A stretch of 64,000 bases of DNA. Origin: Candidatus Heteroclostridium caecigallinarum. Lineage in GTDB: Bacteria; Bacillota; Clostridia; Christensenellales; CAG-314. A program made the position numbers and the translations under genes. The notes under the pieces are model-generated. The model had not been told where the DNA came from. It did no database searches and saw only the letters and a list, made by a program, of their open reading frames with translations. Below are positions 1 to 8,036 of the stretch, piece after piece (within the stretch, counting starts at the first letter, position 1; each line of letters begins with the position of its first letter). The DNA is taken from positions 39,857 to 103,856 of the forward strand of contig CAJFSP010000004.1 in the NCBI GenBank assembly GCA_904419725.1, read 5' to 3'.

Positions 1-717
1 GTCAACAACCTGAACTTTTCTTTCGTGGCGCATAAAGACAATTATGACAAGGCCAGGCAGCAGGCGGTGATTCTCCGCGCCGTGCGCAGGCTGGGCATAA
101 AAGCCGAGGTCAGCGGCAGAAACGACATCACTGTGGACGGCAAAAAATTTTCAGGCAACTCGTTTCTGACGCGCGGCGACGTTACGCTGCACAACGGCAC
201 CATCATGATCGATACCGACAAGGACATGATGTCAAAATGCCTGACGGTGTCGAAAGACAAAATGCAGTCCAAAGGCGTGGCGTCGGTCAGGAGCAGAACG
301 GTAAACCTCAGGCAGTACGACAAGACGCTCACGACGGGCAAAATGGCGCTGGAACTGCTGAGAGCGTTCGGCGACGTGTACGAACTGCCCGTGCAACTCA
401 TTAAAGAAGACGAACTCGGCTCCGCCGAGATTGAAAAAATAAAGACCGACGTGTTTATGAACGACGCTTTCCGTTTCGGAACCAATCCGTCGTTTACGGA
501 CACGGTGAGCGGCAGATTCGCCTGGGGCGGCGTGGAAGTACGCTATTCTTCGGAAGGTGGCGTCATCACAAACGCGGAAGTGTTTTCCGACGCGCTGGAC
601 ACCGAGGCGATTGACGCTTTGCGCGCCTATCTGCCGGGCAAAGATATAAACACGCTCAAAAAAATCAAGCCTGACGAAAACAACAAAATTTTAACCGACA
701 CAGTCGGCTTGTTTTGA
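1..717 (+). CDS. lplA: Lipoate-protein ligase A, 5' end outside window
   Basis: The enzyme activates lipoate with ATP and attaches it to a lysine of lipoyl-domain proteins. The reading frame is open from base 1; its first residues VNNLNFSF match the end of the conserved GNLNF segment of the family, so the true start lies upstream of the window. Further matches are a DGKKFSGN segment (the family's K-x-SG motif with the conserved lysine), an LHNGT segment, and the C-terminal accessory domain up to a normal stop. 238 residues are visible, about 70 percent of the usual length. It lies 17 bp before lpd and close to gcvH, whose lipoyl lysine is the obvious substrate. The family call is firm; an LplJ-type name would be equally valid. 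Confidence 0.9.
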   Translation, partial: VNNLNFSFVAHKDNYDKARQQAVILRAVRRLGIKAEVSGRNDITVDGKKFSGNSFLTRGDVTLHNGTIMIDTDKDMMSKCLTVSKDKMQSKGVASVRSRTVNLRQYDKTLTTGKMALELLRAFGDVYELPVQLIKEDELGSAEIEKIKTDVFMNDAFRFGTNPSFTDTVSGRFAWGGVEVRYSSEGGVITNAEVFSDALDTEAIDALRAYLPGKDINTLKKIKPDENNKILTDTVGLF

Positions 718-734
718 TATCAAGGAGGAACATT

Positions 735-2132
735 ATGAGTCAATTTGATTTGATTGTCATCGGCGCCGGTCCTGGCGGATACGTCGCCGCCATCAGGGCA
801 GCGCAGTACGGCATGAAAGTCGCCGTGGTGGAAAGAAACACCGTGGGCGGCACCTGCCTTAACAGAGGCTGCATACCTACCAAAGCGCTTTTGCACGCCG
901 GCGAAGTTCTTGACGAAATGAGAGAAGCGTCGAAACTCGGCCTCAGCTGCGGCGAAGTGTCTTACGACATGGAAGCCGTGTATAAACGCAGGGACGACGT
1001 GGTCAAAAAACTGCGCGGCGGCGTTGAAATGCTCTTCAAGTCTTACGGGGTAACCCTGTACCGCGGGCACGGCAGTTTTGTCGACAAAAACACCGTGTGC
1101 GTCACGAGCGACAGCGGCGAAGAAAACATCTCCGCCAAATACATCATCATCGCCGTCGGCAGCGAAGTCAGAAACCCGCACTTCCCGGGCATCGAACTTG
1201 CCATGGACAGCGACGATATTCTGGAAAAGCACCTTGAAATTCCGCAGAACGTCGCCATAGCCGGCGCCAGCGTAATCGGCGTGGAATTCGCTACCATTAT
1301 GCGCAGTTTCGGCAAAAACGTGACGATAATCGCCACCCGTGACCATCTGATTCCTAAAACCGACAGAGACCTCGGCATTCAGCTCGGCACGACGATGAAA
1401 CGCAAGGGCATCAAAATTCTCTACAAGTCCAGAATGAAAGAAGTGCAGAAAATCGACGGCGGCGTGAGAGTGTTCTTCACCACTCCTGACGGCGTTGATT
1501 CCATCGACACCGAAATGCTCATCGCCTGCATCGGCCGCAGCCCGTATCTCGAAGGCCTCAAACCTGAAAATGCCGGCGTTGAAGTCAAAGACGGCAAAAT
1601 CGTTGTGGACGACAACCTCAAAACTTCCGCCGACAACATTTACGCCATCGGCGACTGCCTTGGCGGCGAAATCCAGCTGGCTCACTGGGCGTCGGCTCAG
1701 GGCTGCAACGTCGTGGCGGACATCTGCGGCAAAGAAAGACCTTACAATCTTGCCGCCTGCCCTGCGTGCATCTATACTTCGCCTGAAATCGCCAACGTGG
1801 GTCTCACCGAAGAAGAATGCGCCGAAAAAGGCATCGAAGTGGAAGTCGGCAAATACAACATGGCCGGCAACGGCAAATCCATGATTGTAAACCAGGGCGG
1901 TTTCATCAAAGTGCTGTTTGAAAAAGGCACCGAAAAAATGCTGGGCGCCGCGCTCTTCTGCAACAGAGCCACCGACATTGTGGGCGAACTTGCCGTGTGC
2001 GTCGCCACCGGCATGACGAGAGAAGAATTCCTCAAGACCATACATCCGCACCCGACCGTTGTGGAAGGCGTTATGGAAGCGGTGGAAGCCAGCGAGGGCA
2101 TGTCCATTCACTCGGCAAAAGTCGTCAGATAA
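735..2132 (+). CDS. lpd: Dihydrolipoyl dehydrogenase
   Basis: This FAD flavoenzyme reoxidises protein-bound dihydrolipoamide with NAD+, here most likely as L-protein of the glycine cleavage system. The 465 residues show an N-terminal FAD site GAGPGGYVAAIRAA, the redox-active disulfide CLNRGC, an NAD site around GASVIGVEFA, the second FAD motif AIGDC, and the C-terminal HPHPT catalytic histidine region. The start at 735 is set by an AAGGAGG ribosome binding site seven bases upstream; an in-frame upstream start at 714 would overlap lplA and has no such site. Length is normal. Neighbours lplA and gcvH make a lipoate and glycine cleavage role likely. Confidence 0.95.
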   Translation: MSQFDLIVIGAGPGGYVAAIRAAQYGMKVAVVERNTVGGTCLNRGCIPTKALLHAGEVLDEMREASKLGLSCGEVSYDMEAVYKRRDDVVKKLRGGVEMLFKSYGVTLYRGHGSFVDKNTVCVTSDSGEENISAKYIIIAVGSEVRNPHFPGIELAMDSDDILEKHLEIPQNVAIAGASVIGVEFATIMRSFGKNVTIIATRDHLIPKTDRDLGIQLGTTMKRKGIKILYKSRMKEVQKIDGGVRVFFTTPDGVDSIDTEMLIACIGRSPYLEGLKPENAGVEVKDGKIVVDDNLKTSADNIYAIGDCLGGEIQLAHWASAQGCNVVADICGKERPYNLAACPACIYTSPEIANVGLTEEECAEKGIEVEVGKYNMAGNGKSMIVNQGGFIKVLFEKGTEKMLGAALFCNRATDIVGELAVCVATGMTREEFLKTIHPHPTVVEGVMEAVEASEGMSIHSAKVVR

Positions 2133-2133
2133 C

Positions 2134-2162
2134 TTGACTTGTAAACTTCTTTGCAATATAAT
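2134..2162 (+). promoter_or_regulatory. Sigma-A promoter of gcvH
   Basis: TTGACT at 2134-2139 and TATAAT at 2157-2162 are separated by 17 bases. It gives gcvH its own promoter directly after the lpd stop codon, with a leader of about 40 nt that carries a small AAGGC/GCCTT hairpin before the ribosome binding site. Confidence 0.75.
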
Positions 2163-2208
2163 TTAATTAACAAAACTTTAAGGCGTAGAGCCTTAACGGA
2201 GGTTTCTT

Positions 2209-2577
2209 ATGGCAATCTTTAAAGACAATCTGTTGTACACCGCCACCCACGAATGGGCTGACATTCAGGGCAACACCGCTAAAATGGGTATTTCCGATTA
2301 CAGACAAGACGGTCTCGGTGAAATCGTTTTCGTCAATTTCCCGGAAGTTGGCGCCGAAGTCAAAGCCGGTGAAAAAATCTGCGAACTTGAATCGCTCAAA
2401 GCGGTTACCGACATCATGAGCCCTGTTTCCGGTAAAGTTATCGCCATCAACAGCGAACTGGAAGACAACCCTGCCGCCATCAACGAAGACGCTTACGCGG
2501 CGTGGATTTGCGAAATCGAAGTGACCGGTAAAGGCGAACTTATGGACGCCGCCGCTTACGAAAAAATCTGCGAATGA
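2209..2577 (+). CDS. gcvH: Glycine cleavage system H protein
   Basis: The H protein carries the lipoyl arm that shuttles the aminomethyl group between the P, T and L proteins of the glycine cleavage complex. The 122 residues form a typical lipoyl domain with the attachment lysine at K64 in ESLKAVTD, followed by the SGKVIAIN segment of the family. A clear GGAGG site precedes the ATG. No P or T protein gene is visible; they may lie upstream of the window. With lplA and lpd this makes a lipoylation and L/H-protein module, although in some bacteria GcvH serves mainly as a lipoyl donor. Confidence 0.95.
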   Translation: MAIFKDNLLYTATHEWADIQGNTAKMGISDYRQDGLGEIVFVNFPEVGAEVKAGEKICELESLKAVTDIMSPVSGKVIAINSELEDNPAAINEDAYAAWICEIEVTGKGELMDAAAYEKICE

Positions 2578-2599
2578 TTTTTGAAGATTAAACATACTT

Positions 2600-2723
2600 A
2601 AAACACCGCTTTCAGGGCGGTGTTTTTTGTATGCCGGAGATGTAGGCGAGGTGTGAGAACCATGCCGCAACAAACACCGCTTTCAGGGCGGTGTTTTTTG
2701 TATGCCGAAGATGTGGGCGAGGC
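2600..2723 (+). repeat. Tandem duplication of the gcvH terminator
   Basis: A rho-independent terminator (ACACCGC-TTTCAGG-GCGGTGT followed by T6, 2602-2626) is repeated at 2673-2697 with the flanking sequence to its right (ATGCCG-A-GATGT-GGCGAGG), a direct repeat of about 52 bp at a 71-bp period with only a few differences. Both copies can terminate gcvH transcription. Confidence 0.85.
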
Positions 2724-2847
2724 GCCCGGAGCGGGATATTTCCCCATTATTTATTAACTTAAAGTTAATATAAAATATGTATGTGCAAATAAAGTTAATA
2801 AAGAACGGCCGCGGCCGCTGCCGAAGGCGGACAAACGGGCGGAAATA

Positions 2848-2877
2848 AGAAAAGGCGGCGTAAGCCGTCTTTTTGTT
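2848..2877 (-). terminator. Terminator of the minus-strand MATE-thpR-GNAT operon
   Basis: On the minus strand AAGACGGC-TTAC-GCCGCCTT forms a stem with one mismatch followed by a T-rich tail, just after the 45-residue ORF. The stretch between it and the gcvH terminators shows a near-palindrome TTAACTT-A-AAGTTAA at 2755-2769 and no gene. Confidence 0.6.
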
Positions 2878-3015
2878 TTATGACATGCCGTCCGACACGA
2901 TGTTGCCGTCGGTGTCGTCCCACAGGTCTTCGGGGTCGGGCACAATCATGCAGAAATTGGGGTTCTGCGGCAAATTGTCGAGATTTTTTGGCAGATGTCT
3001 TGTTTTGTGTTTCAT
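2878..3015 (-). CDS. Small acidic protein of unknown function (45 aa)
   Basis: A 45-residue reading frame starts MKHKTRHLPKNLDNLP and ends in an acidic stretch PDPEDLWDDTDGNIVSDGMS. A strong GGAGGTG ribosome binding site stands directly before the ATG, it follows the GNAT gene by 44 bp on the same strand, and a terminator follows its stop, so it is placed exactly as the last gene of the operon. There is no signal peptide or membrane segment, and one cysteine. I recognise no family. The SHINE-Dalgarno quality and position, not similarity, are the support. Confidence 0.6.
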   Translation of the reverse strand: MKHKTRHLPKNLDNLPQNPNFCMIVPDPEDLWDDTDGNIVSDGMS

Positions 3016-3059
3016 GTTTCACCTCCGTGCGCTGTTATTATGGGCGGAGGAGAGGCGTT

Positions 3060-3578
3060 TTATACTTTTGCCGCCATGTAGACTATGTGGGGCATGTCCA
3101 TGCCGTAATAGTGTTTAATTATTTGTCCGACGGGTTTCATGCCGTTTGCCGGGGCGACTTTGACTGACGCCTCGTTGCCGACCCGTATTATGGAGTAAAC
3201 CTCGCTTTCGCCCAGGACGTCGAAGGCATAATTTTTGCAGGCGGCCGCCGCTTCGGCGGCGTAACCCCTGTGCCAGAAGTTTTTGTCGAAAATATAGCCT
3301 ACCTCACGCACGGTTTTGCCGCCGACGTCCTGTTTTGTTATGCCGCACTGGCCAATCAGACGGCCGTTTTTGCGCAAAATGACCGCCCACAGGCCGAAGC
3401 CGTCTGTTTTGTATCTGTCAAGTTGCCTGTTCAGCCACCCGCGCGCTTCTTCCGCCGAAAAAGCGTGTTCATAGGCGTACATTACATCTTTGTCCCGCAG
3501 CATGACGCAAAGCGCGTCATAGTCGCCGGGCGTGAGTTTTCTCAGAATCAGTCGTTTTGTGGTGAGAATCTGTTTCAT
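3060..3578 (-). CDS. GNAT acetyltransferase, RimJ/RimL type
   Basis: A 172-residue acetyl-CoA-dependent N-acetyltransferase. It opens with the TKRLILRKLTPGDYDAL pattern typical of the Acetyltransf_3 (RimL/RimJ-like) branch and contains the GYIFDKNFWHRGYAAEAA acetyl-CoA-binding segment (here split for length: R-G-Y-A signature) near residues 93-112. The substrate cannot be told from sequence; members acetylate ribosomal protein N-termini, antibiotics or small amines. Its ATG overlaps the thpR stop by four bases, so the two are translationally coupled, and it is followed by the 45-residue ORF. Confidence 0.85.
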   Translation of the reverse strand: MKQILTTKRLILRKLTPGDYDALCVMLRDKDVMYAYEHAFSAEEARGWLNRQLDRYKTDGFGLWAVILRKNGRLIGQCGITKQDVGGKTVREVGYIFDKNFWHRGYAAEAAAACKNYAFDVLGESEVYSIIRVGNEASVKVAPANGMKPVGQIIKHYYGMDMPHIVYMAAKV

Positions 3579-4117
3579 TGCGCCAGGTTGAAAAAAGTTA
3601 TAGGGGTGTATATCATGCCGCTTTCGCCCCGACGGCTTTCAAACAGGGTAAAATCTGTCACTTCAAAGGGGAAGTTGAACACGGGCACATGCTTTTTGAC
3701 TTCACGGAACGGCATGACGAATTCCGCGTCGCGCAGCAGCGTGACGTGCGGCAGGTATTTTTTGTCGCCGCTGTCTTGTTTCGCGGCGAAAGGCGCCATC
3801 GCCGCCGCTACGTCTTTTTGCAGGCTTTCAAACGCCTTGGACGTTTTGAGTTTTACAACGGCGCAGCCGTTGCGGAAATGCGCCGTGTCCCAGAATCCCG
3901 TCATGAATTTTTTGTGCCGCCGCGCCGCGTCCGTCAGGGCGCGGCATATTTCTTCAAGGCGGGCGGCGTCTGTTTCACCCATAAAAAACAGGGTGCAATG
4001 CATGTTTTCCGTCGGGATTATTCTGCCCCCGGCAAGGTGAGGTATAAACGCCAGCCGCGTTTTTTCGAGATTGTTTTTTTGCCTGTCGGCGAAATCGAGT
4101 CCCACAAAGAGTCGCAT
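3575..4117 (-). CDS. thpR: RNA 2',3'-cyclic phosphodiesterase (2H family)
   Basis: The enzyme opens 2',3'-cyclic phosphate ends of RNA and was first described as a 2'-5' RNA ligase. The 180 residues begin MRLFVGLDF as in the family and carry both catalytic H-x-T/S motifs: HCTL near residue 40 and HVTL near residue 124. The ATG is preceded by an AGGAG site and lies 21 bp after the MATE stop. It overlaps the GNAT gene by four bases. The family is widespread; no specific partner is suggested by this neighbourhood. Confidence 0.88.
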   Translation of the reverse strand: MRLFVGLDFADRQKNNLEKTRLAFIPHLAGGRIIPTENMHCTLFFMGETDAARLEEICRALTDAARRHKKFMTGFWDTAHFRNGCAVVKLKTSKAFESLQKDVAAAMAPFAAKQDSGDKKYLPHVTLLRDAEFVMPFREVKKHVPVFNFPFEVTDFTLFESRRGESGMIYTPITFFNLAQ

Positions 4118-4138
4118 TGTTTTCTCCTTCCGTGCCGT

Positions 4139-5512
4139 TCAGATTTGTTCGAGCAGATGCTTGTTCTGCCACTTGCCCGACACGAAGCGTATGACCGCCC
4201 ACGCGCCGCTGATGAGCCAGCTGAGCGGAAAAGCGTAAAAGGCGTAGATATATCCGCCGAGTGTCCAATAACAGACGTATGCCGCTATTGTGCGTATCGC
4301 CATGGCGGTGATGATGTTGGCGAAGGGCACCAGCACGTCGCCCGCGCCGCGCAGAACGCCGTTGGTGCAGTACTGTGTGGCGAGTATCAGGCAGAACGGG
4401 CACATGGCGAACATAAATTCTTTCGCCACTTTGACCACTCCCGCCGTGGTGCTGCCGCCGTCGACGTTGATGATTAGCCCTATGAGCCGGTCGCTGAACA
4501 CCAGCCCCGGTATCACGGTGAAGCACAGCATGACGGCGGTCAGCGCGAGTCCGCATACATATCCTTGTTTTATGCGTTTTATTTCGCCCGCGCCCCTGTT
4601 CTGCGCGGCGTACGCCGACAGCGCGCTGCTTATGGCGAACAGCGGCAGGTGCAGAAAGTCTATTATTCTGTTGCCTACGCCGTAGCCCGACAGGTGTATC
4701 GTCTGACCCGTGCCGATGTCAAAAGAGCTGACGATTATTTGCAGCAGCAAAATCGACACATACATGCACGTCTGTTCCAGCGCGGCGGGCAGACCTGTCA
4801 GCAGCACCTTTTTGAACAGCGGTTTATCAAAGGTAAATTCGTTTTTGCGCACGAACAGCGCTTTGACTTTTATGGATGTGTAAACCACGCACAGCGCCGC
4901 CGAAACGACGTTTGCCGTCACTGTGGCTATGGCGATGCCCGTCACGCCCCACGGGGTGACAAACAGCAGGTCGAGCGCCACGTTGACTGCTGTCGCGGCT
5001 ATGAGAAAATACAGCGGCGCACGGCTGTTGCCCACGCCGCGGAGTATGCCGGAATAAATGTTGTAGACCATCATCGGCACAAGCCCGACGAATATTATGC
5101 GCAGGTACTGCGTGGCTGGCGCGAGATATTCCGGCACGACGTTCATCATGCGCAAGAGCTGTTCGGTGAGGATGACGCCCAGCACGGACAGCAGCAGCGT
5201 GAAAGACAGAATGCTGATGAGTATGGTGGAAACGGCTTTTTTGAGCTGGTCATAGCGTTTGGCGCCGAACAGCTGCGACACAACGACTGACGCGCCCGTC
5301 GAAAGACCAATCATCAGCGCCACGAAAAGCTGCATTATCGTGTTTGACGCGCTGACCGCGCCGAAATAGTTGGCGTCGAGATACTGGCCGACTATCACCG
5401 CGTCGACCAGGTTGTACGCCTGCTGCAAAAATGTGGACAGCAATATGGGCAAAGAAAAAAGGAAAATCAGCCTGAAAGGGTTTCCTTTTGTCAAATCCAT
5501 CGTTTTGTTCAT
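4139..5512 (-). CDS. MATE family multidrug/Na+ exporter
   Basis: A 457-residue polytopic membrane protein with about twelve hydrophobic segments arranged as two six-helix halves, starting MNKTMDLTKGNPFRLIFLF, the usual N-terminus of NorM/DinF-like MATE proteins (TKG-P...I..FSLPI). It would export cationic drugs or metabolites against Na+ or H+. The start at 5512 is chosen because a promoter (TTGACT-17-TAAAAT) lies so close that its -10 box ends 11 bases before this ATG; the apparent upstream TTG start at 5551 is in fact the -35 box. No ribosome binding site is seen, so the message is nearly leaderless. It heads the operon with thpR and the GNAT gene. Confidence 0.9.
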   Translation of the reverse strand: MNKTMDLTKGNPFRLIFLFSLPILLSTFLQQAYNLVDAVIVGQYLDANYFGAVSASNTIMQLFVALMIGLSTGASVVVSQLFGAKRYDQLKKAVSTILISILSFTLLLSVLGVILTEQLLRMMNVVPEYLAPATQYLRIIFVGLVPMMVYNIYSGILRGVGNSRAPLYFLIAATAVNVALDLLFVTPWGVTGIAIATVTANVVSAALCVVYTSIKVKALFVRKNEFTFDKPLFKKVLLTGLPAALEQTCMYVSILLLQIIVSSFDIGTGQTIHLSGYGVGNRIIDFLHLPLFAISSALSAYAAQNRGAGEIKRIKQGYVCGLALTAVMLCFTVIPGLVFSDRLIGLIINVDGGSTTAGVVKVAKEFMFAMCPFCLILATQYCTNGVLRGAGDVLVPFANIITAMAIRTIAAYVCYWTLGGYIYAFYAFPLSWLISGAWAVIRFVSGKWQNKHLLEQI

Positions 5513-5522
5513 AAGCAAACAA

Positions 5523-5568
5523 ATTTTAATCTTTTTGTATTGCAAAGTCAACAGGTTGAATATATTCT
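5523..5568. promoter_or_regulatory. Back-to-back divergent promoters (MATE and M1 peptidase)
   Basis: Minus strand: TTGACT (5551-5546), 17 bases, TAAAAT (5528-5523) for the MATE gene. Plus strand: TTGCAA (5540-5545), 17 bases, TATTCT (5563-5568) for the peptidase gene. The two -35 boxes abut at 5545/5546, so the two polymerase sites overlap completely and should exclude each other. Confidence 0.7.
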
Positions 5569-5596
5569 AATGACTTTGCTTGCAAGGGGAGATAGT

Positions 5597-7075
5597 ATGA
5601 AAAAAAAGTTGGCGGCGGCGCTGCTGCTTGTGTGTCTGTTGTTTGGTTTTTCGGCGTGCGGCGGCGGGGATTATATCGTTGACGAGAGCAAAAAACTGTC
5701 GTCTTATGAAATCACCGCGAAGTTTGACGAACAGACCAAGACGCTTGAAGCGCTGGAAACCTTTAAGTGGAAAAACGACAGCGGCGAAACTCTGGACGAG
5801 GCGGTGTTTCATCTTTACCCCAACGCTTTCAGGGAAGACGCCGTGTATAAACCCGTTTCGGAACAGGACTTCACAAGCGCCTACCCGAACGGCGCCAGTT
5901 ACGGCGGAATAGAAATTTCGTCGGTCACGGCAGGCGGAAACGAGGTTGATTTTTCCGTTGGCGGCGAAGATAAAAACCTGCTTGTCGTGCCGCTAGGGCG
6001 CGATTTGCCGCCCGGCGGCGAAACGGTAATAGAAATAAAGTTCACCGACACGCTGCCCAACGCCGCGCACAGATACGGTTATACCGACAACAACTATTCT
6101 TTCGGCAACTGGTATCCCGTGCTGTGCGTAAGGGAAAACGGCGGCTGGGTCACAACGCCTTATTACTCTAACGGCGACCCGTTTTATTCGGTTATGGCGA
6201 ACTATACCGTCAGCGTGACATATCCCGCCTGGTTCACCGCCGCCGCCACGGGCGATTTTTCCGTGACCAAAAGCGGAGGCGCCGCCACGTTTACGTCCAC
6301 GGCGCTCACCGTGAGAGATTTCGCCTTTGTGCTGTCGGATAAGTTCAAGGTAAAAACCGCGGCGGCGGGTGAAACGACTGTCAGTTATTATTATTTCGAC
6401 GACGACAACGCCGAAGAAAATCTGCGCGTTGCTGCCGAGGCGGTTAAAACGTTCGGCGAAATGATTGGCGGATATCCGTACGCCGGGCTTTGCGTGGCGC
6501 AGACCGATTTTGTTTACGGCGGCATGGAGTATCCTAACCTTGTTTACGTCGCTTCCGGGCTGGATGACGCCACAATGAAACAGGTTATCGTCCATGAAAT
6601 CGCCCATCAGTGGTGGTATAACCTGGTGGGCAACAATCAGGCGGCGCACGCGTGGATGGACGAGGGACTTACCGAATTTACAACGGCGTTGTTTTTCAAA
6701 AAGAACACGCAGTATTCCGACGAGATAAATTTCGACAAGACCGTCCGTACGCTGGAACGTAATTACACAATGTTTGTGGACGTGATGGAAAGCATGGGCA
6801 GCGCCGACACGTCAATGAACAGAGCGGTCAACGAATACGCGACCGAACAGGAATATGTCTGCATGACTTACACAAAAGGCACGCTCATGTTCGAAAACCT
6901 TATGTTTTCCATAGGGCAGAACAGGTTTGAAAAATGCCTGAAAAGATACTTTCGTGATTTCCGCTGCGGCGTGGCTACGCCGGACGGCATGATTGAAAGT
7001 TTTCAAAAAGCGTGCGGCGTGAACCTTCAGGGCTTTTTCAGCGAATGGCTGGAAGGGAAAGTAGTCATAGGATAA
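5597..7075 (+). CDS. M1 family metallopeptidase, lipoprotein
   Basis: A zinc aminopeptidase-like enzyme probably tethered outside the membrane. The 492 residues start with a lipoprotein signal peptide (MKKKLAAALLLVCLLFGFSAC, lipobox FSAC, broken here only for description). The zinc site is HEIAHQWW near residue 337 with the third ligand glutamate in WMDEGLTEF downstream, and the exopeptidase GxMEN-type loop appears as GGMEYP. A tyrosine in the EYVCMTYTKG segment fits the catalytic tyrosine. The start follows an AGGGGAGA site; an upstream in-frame start lacks it. The C-terminal ERAP-like domain is absent, as in many clostridial members. The substrate is unknown. Confidence 0.9.
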   Translation: MKKKLAAALLLVCLLFGFSACGGGDYIVDESKKLSSYEITAKFDEQTKTLEALETFKWKNDSGETLDEAVFHLYPNAFREDAVYKPVSEQDFTSAYPNGASYGGIEISSVTAGGNEVDFSVGGEDKNLLVVPLGRDLPPGGETVIEIKFTDTLPNAAHRYGYTDNNYSFGNWYPVLCVRENGGWVTTPYYSNGDPFYSVMANYTVSVTYPAWFTAAATGDFSVTKSGGAATFTSTALTVRDFAFVLSDKFKVKTAAAGETTVSYYYFDDDNAEENLRVAAEAVKTFGEMIGGYPYAGLCVAQTDFVYGGMEYPNLVYVASGLDDATMKQVIVHEIAHQWWYNLVGNNQAAHAWMDEGLTEFTTALFFKKNTQYSDEINFDKTVRTLERNYTMFVDVMESMGSADTSMNRAVNEYATEQEYVCMTYTKGTLMFENLMFSIGQNRFEKCLKRYFRDFRCGVATPDGMIESFQKACGVNLQGFFSEWLEGKVVIG

Positions 7076-7810
7076 GCGGCATATCTCGCTTACGCTTCGA
7101 TATGTCGCTTGTCTGCGGCGGTTAATCTGTCGGGCTAACCCCCTGTCGTGCTGACGCGCACGACATCCCCCTTAACAAAGGGGGAGTATAAGCGTCATGT
7201 CTTGCTCACGCCGCGACATGCCGCTTGGCTAAGGCGTTTAATAAGCGCCATATCTCCCTGACGGTCGATATGTCGCTTGACTGCGGCGTTTAATCTGTCG
7301 GGCTGACCCCCTGTCGTGCTGACGCGCACGACATCCCCCTTAACAAAGGGGGAGTATAAGCGGCATGTCTTGCTCACGCCGCGACATGCCGCTTGGCTAA
7401 GGCGTTTAATAAGCGCCATATCTCGCTTACGCTTCGATATGCCGCTTGGCTAAGGCGTTTAATAAGCGACATATCTCGCTTACGCTTCGATATGTCGCTT
7501 GGCTGCGTCGTTTAATCTGTCGGGCTAACCCCCTGTCGTGCTGACGCGCACGACATCCCCCTTAACAAAGGGGGAGTATAAGCGCCATATCTCGCTTACG
7601 CTTCGATATGGCGCTTGTTCAAGGCGTTTAATCGATAGAACCAACCCCTTGTTTCGCCTACGGCTCAACATTCCCCTTTGAAAGGGGAAGAGATAAGCGC
7701 CATATCTCGCTTATGCTTCGATATGCCGCTTGTCTGCGGCGGTTAATCGATAGAACCAACCCTCAGTCACGCCGACGGCGTGACGGCGCCTTTCAAAGGG
7801 AGCGAGTTTA
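7076..7810. repeat. Mosaic of two hairpin repeat families
   Basis: Two modules alternate without any gene. Module A (about eight copies, e.g. near 7075, 7190, 7230, 7358, 7412, 7464, 7580, 7696) is an inverted repeat of the form AAGCG-C-CATATC ... GATATG-G-CGCTT; two copies have CATGTC/GACATG with compensating changes. Module B (near 7123, 7290, 7513) contains GTCGTGC-TGAC-GCGCACGAC and CCCCC-TTAACAAA-GGGGG hairpins; diverged versions lie at 7630 and 7745. The block 7123-7254 is duplicated at 7290-7421. The open frames crossing it are made of the repeats. Confidence 0.85.
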
Positions 7811-8001
7811 TTCGAGTGTATTGTCGCCTCTTGCTTACGCTGCGTTGAGGCGGCTTGCCGATGAAACTGTTTCCTTTGCCGTTCAGGGGCGGATAGCGGC
7901 GGTGCTGTTATAAAAATATTTCGCAAAGCGGCGTGCCGAAAGGAGCGCCGCTTTGTTTATGCCCTTTTTGGCGGGGCGGTAAAGGCGGCACGGGCTTTTG
8001 G
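7811..8001. other. Intergenic remainder before apbE
   Basis: No gene is supported here. A hairpin AAAGCGGCG ... CGCCGCTTT spans roughly 7924-7953 and could act as a weak terminator. Confidence 0.4.
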
Positions 8002-8030
8002 TTGCGCTGTTTTGCCGCAGGCGTTATAAT
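8002..8030 (+). promoter_or_regulatory. Promoter of apbE-nusG-II (leaderless)
   Basis: TTGCGC at 8002-8007, 17 bases, TATAAT at 8025-8030. The ATG at 8037 begins six bases after the -10 box, where transcription itself should begin. Confidence 0.65.
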
Positions 8031-8036
8031 GCTTTC

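Noticed and set aside
720..2156. Long antisense reading frame opposite lpd (478 codons)
   Set aside because: It lies wholly under a confidently identified gene, lacks a ribosome binding site and is rich in F, H, A and V as expected for the complement of GC-rich codons.
5513..5551. Upstream TTG start for the MATE gene
   Set aside because: The TTG is part of the -35 box TTGACT; with the promoter there the first usable start is the ATG at 5512.
7195..7419. 74-codon minus-strand frame with an internal repeat
   Set aside because: It is a direct translation of the duplicated hairpin modules, so its protein repeat only mirrors the DNA repeat.
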